Source: RGIG1959 sp045604545
GTDB taxonomy: Bacteria > Bacillota > Clostridia > Oscillospirales > Acutalibacteraceae
NCBI GenBank assembly: GCA_045604545.1
Contig: JAZUOG010000020.1
Location: 1 to 13,610 of the forward strand
Direction: 5' to 3'
Length of the DNA stretch: 13,610 bases
Under the pieces are notes generated by a model. That model was given only the letters and a program-made list of their open reading frames with translations, did no database searches and was not told the origin of the DNA. Of the stretch, positions 1-6,155 are shown in pieces. Every line of letters begins with the position of its first letter. Position 1 is the stretch's first letter. The position numbers and the translations under genes were made by a program.

Positions 1-437
1 ACGCCTTTGTTGCGGATTTCATCGGCGAAAGTAATATTCTCGACGGCATTATGCTGGCGGATTACAAAGTCAAATTCTTTGGCCGCACATTCAAGTGTCT
101 GGACGCGGGCTTCGAGCCCAACGAGCCTGTGGATGTGGTCATCCGGCCGGAGGATATCGATTTTGTGCCGCCGGAAGAAGGTCATTTGACCGGCACGGTG
201 ACCAGCGTTACCTTCAAGGGCCTGAACTACGATATCATCGTGGATTTCAAGGGCTTCAAATGGCTGATTCAGACAACAGATCATCAGCCGGAAGGTGCCA
301 CCGTTGGTATTCGTCTGAACCCGGAAGATATCCACATCATGAAAAAGAGTGAATATTCCGGCATGTTTGGCGATTACAGCTCGTATTCTGCTGAGTACGA
401 CGAGCTGACGGAGGATGCCGACGATGAAGAAGAATAA
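1..437 (+). CDS. potA: Spermidine/putrescine ABC transporter ATP-binding protein PotA, C-terminal part (5' truncated by window edge)
   Basis: The reading frame is already open at the left edge (first full codon at 3) and gives 144 residues before TAA. The ATPase core (Walker A, signature, Walker B) lies outside the window. What remains starts with FVADFIGESNI, the segment joining the nucleotide-binding domain to the regulatory domain in PotA proteins, followed by a TOBE-type beta-barrel domain containing VIRPEDIDF and LNPEDIHIM. The tail is very acidic (ELTEDADDEEE). PotA hydrolyses ATP in the cytoplasm to power polyamine import through PotB/PotC. Its last codons overlap the potB start, and potB, potC and potD follow in standard order, which supports a polyamine importer over a generic sugar or iron transporter. 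Substrate choice (spermidine or putrescine) cannot be read from this part. Confidence 0.93.
   Translation, partial: AFVADFIGESNILDGIMLADYKVKFFGRTFKCLDAGFEPNEPVDVVIRPEDIDFVPPEEGHLTGTVTSVTFKGLNYDIIVDFKGFKWLIQTTDHQPEGATVGIRLNPEDIHIMKKSEYSGMFGDYSSYSAEYDELTEDADDEEE
410..414 (+). promoter_or_regulatory. Ribosome binding site that fixes the potB start
   Basis: GGAGG lies 9 bases before the ATG at 424. It directly abuts the alternative ATG at 415, which would leave no spacer. The start at 424 is therefore preferred; the site itself lies within the last codons of potA. Confidence 0.8.
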
Positions 438-1248
438 GTCTGTCCTTCTCAGCGCGCCCTACATCCTGTGGATGGTGATTTTCACCCTGATCCCCCTGGG
501 TGTGGTGGCCTACTATGCGCTGACGGACCCGGATACCGGCGTCTTCACCTGGGCTAATATTCTGGAGCTGGGTGTGTATCTGCCGGTATTTGGCGAGTCC
601 ATTCTTTACAGCGTGGTTTCCGCGCTGATCTGCCTGGTGCTGGGCTATCCCGTAGCTTACTATATTGCCCACCGGGGTCAGCTGGTTCAGAAATTGCTGT
701 ATATGCTGGTGATGCTGCCCATGTGCATGAGCTTTTTGCTGCGCACCCTGGCCTGGGTTGCGCTGCTGCAGGATACCGGCATCATTAACAATCTGCTGGA
801 AGCGCTGGGCCTTGCCCGGGTAAAGCTGATCCGCACGCCGGCAGCGGTGATTTTGGGCATGGTGTATAACTATCTGCCCTACATGATTTTGCCGCTTTAT
901 GCCATCATCGTCAAAATCGACGGCCGGCTCATCGAAGCAGCGGAGGACCTGGGCTGCACCCCTGTGCAGACCTTTATCAAGGTGGTTTTGCCCCTTTCCA
1001 CACCCGGCATCATCTCCGGCATTACCATGGTGTTTGTGCCCGCCGTTTCCACCTTTTATATTTCCCAGAAGTTGGGTGGCGCGGACACCGTGCTGATCGG
1101 CGACGTGATCGAGCGCATGTTCAAGCAGGGCAACAACGCCAATTTGGGTGCTGCGCTCAGCTTGCTGCTGATGGTCCTGGTCTTTGTCTGCACCGGTATT
1201 ATGAACCGGTTTGCCGGCGAGGACGGAGAGGATAAGGTGATCGTATGA
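424..1248 (+). CDS. potB: Spermidine/putrescine ABC transporter permease PotB
   Basis: A 274-residue integral membrane permease forming half of the transmembrane channel of the polyamine importer. The protein opens with MKKNKS and then a hydrophobic helix (about residues 8-33); several more hydrophobic segments follow, as expected for a six-helix MetI-like permease. The cytoplasmic EAA loop that docks on PotA is clear at about residues 171-196 (EAAEDLGCTP, then the LPLSTPGI stretch). Length is typical of PotB (about 275-285). The start at 424 was chosen over 415 because of GGAGG spacing. It overlaps potA by 14 bases and potC by 4 (ATGA), so translation is probably coupled along the operon. 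Assignment as PotB rather than PotC rests on gene order and N-terminal similarity. Confidence 0.93.
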   Translation: MKKNKSVLLSAPYILWMVIFTLIPLGVVAYYALTDPDTGVFTWANILELGVYLPVFGESILYSVVSALICLVLGYPVAYYIAHRGQLVQKLLYMLVMLPMCMSFLLRTLAWVALLQDTGIINNLLEALGLARVKLIRTPAAVILGMVYNYLPYMILPLYAIIVKIDGRLIEAAEDLGCTPVQTFIKVVLPLSTPGIISGITMVFVPAVSTFYISQKLGGADTVLIGDVIERMFKQGNNANLGAALSLLLMVLVFVCTGIMNRFAGEDGEDKVIV

Positions 1249-2063
1249 AAAAAATGAACAGGATCATCACCATCCTCATTTTCATCTTCCTGTACGCACC
1301 CATGGCGGTGCTGATCGTGGGTTCCTTCAACGAGGGTAACTCCCTTGCACGGTTTGACGGTTTCACCTTCGACCAGTATGCAGAATTGTTCCGGGATGCG
1401 GATCTGCTGGGTCTGCTGCTGAATAGTTTGATCATCGCTGTGCTTTCCAGCTCCATCGCCACTGTTTTCGGCACTGTTGCCGCAGTGGGCATCCATGGGC
1501 TGGGGCCGAAAATGCGCCGCACAGTCCTGACCCTGACCGACATTCCCATGACCAATCCGGATATCGTTACCGGTATTTCCCTGTCGTTGCTGTTCGTCTT
1601 TGTGGGCAGCACCATGCTGGGCCAGCGCAACGCCCTGACGTTCTGGACACTGCTGATTGCCCACATCACCTTCAATCTGCCCTATGTCATTTTGAACGTG
1701 ATGCCCAAGCTGGGTCAGATGGACACTTCTTTGACAGACGCGGCCATGGACTTAGGCTGCACGCCGCTGCAATCCTTCTTTAAGGTGACCATGCATGAGA
1801 TCATGCCCGGCATTGTGGCTGGCTTCATCATGGCCTTCACCATGAGTCTGGACGATTTTGTGATCAGCTATTTTGTCACAGGTATGGACTTTGTGACCCT
1901 GCCCGTAGAAATCTACGCCTACACCAAAAAGCCCATTCCGCCCAAGATCTACGCCATGTTTACCCTGCTGTTCCTGCTGATCTTCGTGCTGCTGGTGACC
2001 ATGAACCTGCTGCAGATGCGTGCGGAAAAGAAAAAAGTCAACGCCCTGATGGGCAAGCGCTGA
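1245..2063 (+). CDS. potC: Spermidine/putrescine ABC transporter permease PotC
   Basis: A 272-residue permease, the partner of PotB in the membrane channel. Hydrophobic helices include about residues 7-26 (with LYAPMAVLIVGSF, typical of PotC/PotI openings), 60-83 and 102-125. The PotA-docking EAA-type loop is at about 165-190 (DAAMDLGCTPLQSFFK, then MPGIVAGF). It is followed by the SLDDFVISYFVTG stretch that is very conserved in PotC proteins. The ATG overlaps the potB stop as ATGA, so translation is probably coupled, and a purine-rich GGAGAGGATAAGG stretch precedes it. Length is normal. The gene ends 13 bases before potD. No anomalies were seen. Confidence 0.94.
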   Translation: MKKMNRIITILIFIFLYAPMAVLIVGSFNEGNSLARFDGFTFDQYAELFRDADLLGLLLNSLIIAVLSSSIATVFGTVAAVGIHGLGPKMRRTVLTLTDIPMTNPDIVTGISLSLLFVFVGSTMLGQRNALTFWTLLIAHITFNLPYVILNVMPKLGQMDTSLTDAAMDLGCTPLQSFFKVTMHEIMPGIVAGFIMAFTMSLDDFVISYFVTGMDFVTLPVEIYAYTKKPIPPKIYAMFTLLFLLIFVLLVTMNLLQMRAEKKKVNALMGKR

Positions 2064-2076
2064 GGGAGGGATCGGT

Positions 2077-3162
2077 ATGAAAAAATATCTTTCCCTTATG
2101 CTGACGCTTCTGCTGATCATCACCCTGCTGCCCGGTTGTGGCCAGAGCGGCGTGATTTCCGATAACCGGATCACTCTGAATGTGTACAACTGGGGCCAGT
2201 ATATTTCCGACGGCAGCGATGACACCCTGGATGTGATCGCCGCGTTTGAAGAAGCCTATCCCCACATCAAAGTTAACTACTCCACCTACGACTCCAACGA
2301 GGTCATGTACACCAAGCTTGCCGGCGGCGGTATTACGGTGGATGTGATCATCCCGTCGGACTATATGATCTCCCGGATGATCGAAGAGGATATGCTGCTG
2401 GAGCTGAACTACGACAATATCCCCAACTACCAGTATATTGCCGAGGAATTCCGGGGCATGGAATATGATCCGGAGGAAAAGTACACCGTTCCCTATGCCT
2501 GGGGCACTGTGGGCATCATCTACAACACCCAGTATGTGGACGAAGCGGATGTGACCGGCTGGGAGCTGATGTGGAATGAAAAATATGACGATAAGATCCT
2601 CATGTTTGACAATTCCCGGGATGCCTTCGGCATCGCGCAGCTGCTGCTGGGCTACAGCCTGAACACCACTGACGAAGCAGAATTGAAGCACTGCTCTGAG
2701 CTTTTGGCCCAACAGCGGCCTCTGGTGCAGCAGTATGTGATGGATCAGATCTATGATCTGATGCAGAATGAGGAAGCCTGGATCGCCGCCTGCTATGCCG
2801 GCGACTATGTGGTGATGGCAGAGGAAAACGAAAATCTGGCCTTCTACCGCCCCGAGGGCAGCTTCAACCTGTTTATGGATGCCATGTGCATCCCCACCTG
2901 CTGCCAGGAAAAGGAAGCGGCAGAGCTGTTTATCAACTTCCTGTGCGAACCGGAAATTGCCGCAGGCAATATGGACTGGATCGCCTATTCCACACCCCTG
3001 GATCGGGAAGTGATGGCAGCGTTTATGGATGAAGAAGTTCTGTCCGATCCCATCGCCTATCCCAGTCAGGAGGTCATGGACATGGGCAGCACCTACACCA
3101 ATCTGCCCGCCGCCATCTCCCGGCTGATGGAAAGCCTGTTCCTGGAAGCAAGAATCCGATAA
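2077..3162 (+). CDS. potD: Polyamine-binding lipoprotein PotD (extracellular substrate-binding protein)
   Basis: A 361-residue extracellular solute-binding protein that delivers spermidine/putrescine to PotBC. The N-terminus is a lipoprotein signal: MKK, a hydrophobic core, and lipobox L18-P19-G20-C21, so Cys21 should be lipidated and anchored to the membrane as expected in Gram-positives. Family motifs are VYNWGQYIS (36-44, the start of lobe 1), VDVIIPSDYMI (88-98) and YTVPYAWGTVGIIYN (136-150), all hallmark segments of PotD/PotF. GAGGGAGGG lies 4 bases before the ATG. Arg codons are mostly CGG (7 of 10 by hand count), unlike the right-hand two thirds of the window. A strong terminator follows 8 bases after the stop, ending the operon. 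Confidence 0.94.
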   Translation: MKKYLSLMLTLLLIITLLPGCGQSGVISDNRITLNVYNWGQYISDGSDDTLDVIAAFEEAYPHIKVNYSTYDSNEVMYTKLAGGGITVDVIIPSDYMISRMIEEDMLLELNYDNIPNYQYIAEEFRGMEYDPEEKYTVPYAWGTVGIIYNTQYVDEADVTGWELMWNEKYDDKILMFDNSRDAFGIAQLLLGYSLNTTDEAELKHCSELLAQQRPLVQQYVMDQIYDLMQNEEAWIAACYAGDYVVMAEENENLAFYRPEGSFNLFMDAMCIPTCCQEKEAAELFINFLCEPEIAAGNMDWIAYSTPLDREVMAAFMDEEVLSDPIAYPSQEVMDMGSTYTNLPAAISRLMESLFLEARIR

Positions 3163-3170
3163 TATGCCAA

Positions 3171-3206
3171 ACGCCCCCGGATGCAATCCGGGGGCGTGGA
3201 TTTTTT
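3171..3206 (+). terminator. Intrinsic terminator of the pot operon
   Basis: A 12-bp perfect stem (arms 3171-3182 and 3186-3197, GC-rich core CGCCCCCGG/CCGGGGGCG) with a 3-base loop is followed by GGA and six T (3201-3206). The T run overlaps the stop codon of the convergent decarboxylase gene. On the minus strand the same stem is followed only by TTGGCATATT, so it is a weaker terminator in that direction. Confidence 0.9.
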
Positions 3207-4491
3207 ATTCTTTGATTACCGCGCAATGCTCAATGCCGTAATAGTGGAAGCAGGCGATGGCTTTTTCGTCAATCTTTTCGCCGCAGACCAGGATGGGTAC
3301 CGCAGGCGGACAGCCCACACTGGGCGCTGCCAGAATTCGGCCCCGGCTTTCTTCCACCGGCACCGTTTCCCAAGTGGAAAGCAGGGCCTGCCGGATGGAC
3401 ATCTTCCGTTCCGGCCTGGGAGCCGGCGGCGGCACATGGGAAAGGGCCGATTTTCGGGGAATCTGTCGAAGCACTTCCGCCAACCGACAAATGGCTGCTT
3501 CCCCGTTTTCCGGGGTAGGCATCATCACCAGGTAATCCGGGTCGGCAAATTCGCACTCGATGCCCTGCTGTCGCAGCAGCCGGGCCAGCTCTGTGCCGGA
3601 GTAGCCATAGGATTTGGCAGGGATCGTCAGTTTCATGGGTTCCTCTCCCACAGCGCCCAGTTCCCACCTGTAAGTCGCAAGCATCTGGGTAAAGCTTGCC
3701 AGCTTGTGGGGGTAGCCTTCTGCAATGTAGCGGTTGGCGGCATCCAGGGATTGCAGAATCAGATAGCTGGGGCTGGTGGAGCCAAACAGCGCCAGGGCAT
3801 TTTTCGCCTGTTTTGCCAGTTCCTCATCCCGGACATGGAGATAAGCACCGCCAGTGAGCACCGGAAGTGTCTTATGGGCGGAGTCGCAGCAAAGAACCGC
3901 CCCCAGGTACATGGGATGCCGGCTTTCCGGCAAAAACCGCAGATAAGCGCCGTGGGCATTGTCCACCAGCAGCAGGATGCCCTTTTTATGGCAAGCTTCG
4001 GCAATGGCCGCCACATCCGCCATATTTCCCAGATAATCCGGGCTGGTCAGATACAGCGCTGCCACATTCTCCTCCAGCGCCTCCACTTCCGCGGCGGTGA
4101 CAGCGCAGGAAAGGTAGTTTTCCGTTTCCCGTCCATACAGCCAGACCACATCCAGATCCAGCAGCGCGGCGGCGGACGAAAATGCCTTGTGGGCATTGCG
4201 CCCGGCAGCCACTTTCCGGCCCCTTCCACAGGTGGCCAGATGCAGCATGGCCCGGATGCACTGGGAGGAGCCCTCCACAGAATAGAAGGTGGGGCAGCCA
4301 AAGAGCTGGGATGCGTTTGCTTCGCTTTGGGCGATGATGCCATCAGCCTCGTACAGGCTGTCGGCACCGGGAATTTCCGTAATATCCAGCTTCTGCTGCT
4401 CTCCCAGGCCCTTATGGCCCGGCATATGCAGCCGCAGGGTGCCGCTTTCCGCATAGCGGCGGACGAAATCACAAATGGGCGTATCCATCAT
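3205..4491 (-). CDS. Orn/Lys/Arg decarboxylase-family PLP enzyme (aminotransferase fold I)
   Basis: A 428-residue PLP-dependent enzyme. Family signatures in order: LHMPGHKG at 21-28; DITEIPGADSLYEADG at 36-51; LTSPDYLG at 148-155; VDNAHG at 176-181 (Asp177 should contact the PLP ring nitrogen); and SAHKTLPVLTGGAYLH at 204-219, with Lys207 the expected Schiff-base lysine. The C-terminal part (about 330-428) is a shortened version of the family's C-terminal domain; relatives such as YaaO are near 480 residues. Members decarboxylate arginine, lysine or ornithine to polyamines; the substrate cannot be read here. The start at 4491 is chosen because its ATGA overlaps the scfB stop, with a weak GGGGA upstream; an in-frame ATG at 4533 would run deep into scfB. 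It is the last gene of the SCIFF operon and converges on potD, giving a polyamine theme. Confidence 0.88.
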   Translation of the reverse strand: MMDTPICDFVRRYAESGTLRLHMPGHKGLGEQQKLDITEIPGADSLYEADGIIAQSEANASQLFGCPTFYSVEGSSQCIRAMLHLATCGRGRKVAAGRNAHKAFSSAAALLDLDVVWLYGRETENYLSCAVTAAEVEALEENVAALYLTSPDYLGNMADVAAIAEACHKKGILLLVDNAHGAYLRFLPESRHPMYLGAVLCCDSAHKTLPVLTGGAYLHVRDEELAKQAKNALALFGSTSPSYLILQSLDAANRYIAEGYPHKLASFTQMLATYRWELGAVGEEPMKLTIPAKSYGYSGTELARLLRQQGIECEFADPDYLVMMPTPENGEAAICRLAEVLRQIPRKSALSHVPPPAPRPERKMSIRQALLSTWETVPVEESRGRILAAPSVGCPPAVPILVCGEKIDEKAIACFHYYGIEHCAVIKE

Positions 4492-5861
4492 TCTGTCCCC
4501 AAAGTCTTGGCGGCTTCCAGCATGATGGCGCATTCCATCCGCTTTTTGAACAGCTCACAGCCGTTTTTGTATACGCCGGTAATGGCGCCGGTGGCATGAT
4601 AGGCATTGGCGGCGCAGCCGCCGGAGCAATAGAGCCGAGCCCAGCAGCTGCGGCACTCCTCCCGGGAATATACATTGCAGGAAGCAAATTCATTTTGAAC
4701 GGCATGGTTGCTGATGCCGTTGAACACGTCGCCCAGCTTGAATTTTTCCTCACCGACAAACTGGTGGCAGGGATACAGGTCGCCCCACGGCGTCACCGCC
4801 ATGTATTCCGTTCCCGAGCCGCAACCCGAGATGCGCTTGTAAATGCACGGGCCGCCGGTCAGGTCGATCATATAGTGATAGAAAGTAAAGGGCTTGCCTT
4901 GCTTGTCGCGTTCCAGCATCAGTTCAGCGAGCTTTTCGTATTGTTCGAGAACAATGGCTTTGTCCTCCTCTGTCAGTGCGGAGGGATCACCCGGCGCGCA
5001 CACGACAGGTTCCATGCTCAGCTCTGAGAAGCCGAGATCCAGCATCACCTGAATATCCTTGAGAAAATCGGGATTTTGGTGGGTGAAGGTGCCGCGCATA
5101 TAGTAGTTCTGACCGTTTCTGGCATCGACCAGCTTCTGGAACTTCGGAACAATGCGGTCCCAGCTGCCGTTGCCGGCATAGTCCACGCGGTAGCGGTCGT
5201 GGATCTCCTTGCGTCCGTCAAGGCTGAGCACCACGTTGCTCATTTCGCGGTTGGCAAAGTCGATCACATCGTCGTCGATCAGCACACCGTTGGTGGTAAG
5301 AGTGAAACGGAAGTTTTTGCCTTTTTCTTTTTCCACCTCGCGCGCATAAGCGACAAGCTGTTTGACAACGTCAAAATTCATCAGCGGCTCACCGCCGAAG
5401 AAGTCGACTTCCAGATTGCGGCGCGTGCCGGAATTCTCAATGAGGAAATCAAGAGCCGCCTTGCCGACCTCAAAGCTCATCACCGCGCGTTCACCGTGGT
5501 ATTTGCCTTGGCTGGCAAAACAGTAGGAGCAGTTGAGGTTGCAGGTGTGGGCGATGTGCAGACACAGCGCTTTGACAACCCCGGCGGTCTTTTTCTTGAG
5601 CTGTCCTGCCATCGGCTCAAAGGTGTCGGGGGCAAACAGCTTGCCCGCATCTTTGAGTTCCCGAATATCGTCATAGCATTCCGCGATGTCATCGACGCTG
5701 ACCTCGGGGTAACGTGCTTGCATCTCCTCAAGGATCGTCTGACGGTCCTGCTGTTCAAACACGGCAATGATATCATAGGCGATATCGTCAACGGCATGCA
5801 CCGCGCCTGAGCAAACGTCCAGCACGATGTTGAAGCCGCCGAGTTTATATTGATGGATCAT
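4488..5861 (-). CDS. scfB: SCIFF peptide maturase: radical SAM/SPASM thioether-forming enzyme
   Basis: A 457-residue radical SAM enzyme. The N-terminal ~95 residues match the position of the PqqD-like RiPP recognition domain known in this family. The CX3CX2C cluster motif is C107-C111-C114, followed by GGEP at 156-159. The C-terminal SPASM region is Cys-rich: C339, C347, C365, C395, C403, C406, C412, C416, C435 and C444, consistent with two auxiliary 4Fe-4S clusters. Family members cleave SAM and install Cys-to-Thr thioether links in the SCIFF precursor, which lies just upstream here. AGGTGG sits 10 bases before the ATG. The stop overlaps the decarboxylase start (ATGA). Oddity: Arg codons in the last 58 residues are mainly CGG (3 of 4), but only 1 of 17 before that, which suggests a junction within the gene. 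Confidence 0.96.
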   Translation of the reverse strand: MIHQYKLGGFNIVLDVCSGAVHAVDDIAYDIIAVFEQQDRQTILEEMQARYPEVSVDDIAECYDDIRELKDAGKLFAPDTFEPMAGQLKKKTAGVVKALCLHIAHTCNLNCSYCFASQGKYHGERAVMSFEVGKAALDFLIENSGTRRNLEVDFFGGEPLMNFDVVKQLVAYAREVEKEKGKNFRFTLTTNGVLIDDDVIDFANREMSNVVLSLDGRKEIHDRYRVDYAGNGSWDRIVPKFQKLVDARNGQNYYMRGTFTHQNPDFLKDIQVMLDLGFSELSMEPVVCAPGDPSALTEEDKAIVLEQYEKLAELMLERDKQGKPFTFYHYMIDLTGGPCIYKRISGCGSGTEYMAVTPWGDLYPCHQFVGEEKFKLGDVFNGISNHAVQNEFASCNVYSREECRSCWARLYCSGGCAANAYHATGAITGVYKNGCELFKKRMECAIMLEAAKTLGTE

Positions 5862-5889
5862 AGTTGTTACACCACCTGTAAGTTTACAT

Positions 5890-5917
5890 AAAAAATGCCG
5901 CCGAACGGCGGCATTTT
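5890..5917 (-). terminator. Intrinsic terminator/attenuator between scfA and scfB
   Basis: Read on the minus strand, an 11-bp perfect stem (arms 5907-5917 and 5892-5902) closes a GTTC loop and runs into at least six T (5895-5890). It sits 11 bases after the scfA stop and ends 28 bases before the scfB start. No promoter is visible between it and scfB, so maturase expression should depend on read-through. This would give much more precursor than enzyme, a common arrangement in RiPP operons. Confidence 0.85.
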
Positions 5918-5927
5918 AAGGGTCAGA

Positions 5928-6074
5928 TCATTTCTTCTTGTTCTCGCACTGCTGATTCGCGATACCGCAGCTGGTCTTGCAAGCGGATTGGCAGGAAGTC
6001 TGGCATTCGCCGCAGCCGCCGTTCTTAGCGCTTTCGCACAGATTGCGAGTCTCGATGGTTTTAATGTGTTTCAT
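5928..6074 (-). CDS. scfA: SCIFF ranthipeptide precursor (48 residues)
   Basis: A short gene encoding 48 residues. It opens with MKHIKTIETRNL, the conserved leader of SCIFF precursors, and continues with the Cys-rich core CGECQTSCQSACKTSC (residues 21-36), ending in NKKK. Cysteines are at 13, 21, 24, 28, 32, 36 and 43, one more (C13) than the six the family is named for. The maturase downstream should form thioether links in the core. In characterised SCIFF peptides the residue after the SACKTSC segment is, as I recall, a Thr that accepts the link from Cys32; here that position (37) is Gly. GGAGG (6084-6088) lies 9 bases before the ATG, and a consensus promoter lies just upstream. The function of SCIFF peptides is unsettled. 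Confidence 0.95.
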   Translation of the reverse strand: MKHIKTIETRNLCESAKNGGCGECQTSCQSACKTSCGIANQQCENKKK

Positions 6075-6106
6075 AAACCGTAACCTCCAAACATCAAGTT
6101 TTGTTC

Positions 6107-6135
6107 ATTATAGCATACGCCCATGGCAAAGTCAA
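6107..6135 (-). promoter_or_regulatory. Sigma-A type promoter for the SCIFF operon
   Basis: On the minus strand, TTGACT (6135-6130) is separated by exactly 17 bases from a perfect TATAAT (6112-6107). The predicted start is near 6100, giving a leader of about 26 bases that contains the scfA ribosome site. It lies between scfA and the stop of the glycosidase gene, with no terminator seen between them, so some read-through from upstream is also possible. Confidence 0.85.
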
Positions 6136-6155
6136 TATTTCTGTTTGAAAAATCC

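Noticed and set aside
415..423. Upstream ATG adding three residues to PotB
   Set aside because: It touches the GGAGG ribosome site with no spacer; the ATG at 424 has a 9-base spacer and gives the usual MKK start.
2038..3186. Long open minus-strand frame (382 codons) opposite potD
   Set aside because: His/Gly/Ile-rich antisense shadow; potD motifs and lipobox are on the plus strand.
4492..4533. 14-residue N-terminal extension of the decarboxylase
   Set aside because: It would overlap scfB more deeply and has no family similarity; the ATGA overlap at 4491 is the normal coupled start.
3181..4599. Long open plus-strand frame (472 codons) opposite the decarboxylase and scfB end
   Set aside because: Its translation is low-complexity and resembles no family, while the minus strand encodes a clear PLP enzyme; it is a GC-rich antisense shadow.
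5877..5888. Short dyad TGTAAGTTTACA before scfB, sharing AAGTTTACAT with the glycosidase leader (7561-7570)
   Set aside because: Arms are only 5 bases, and a shared 10-mer is expected by chance at this length; the second copy lacks the left arm.
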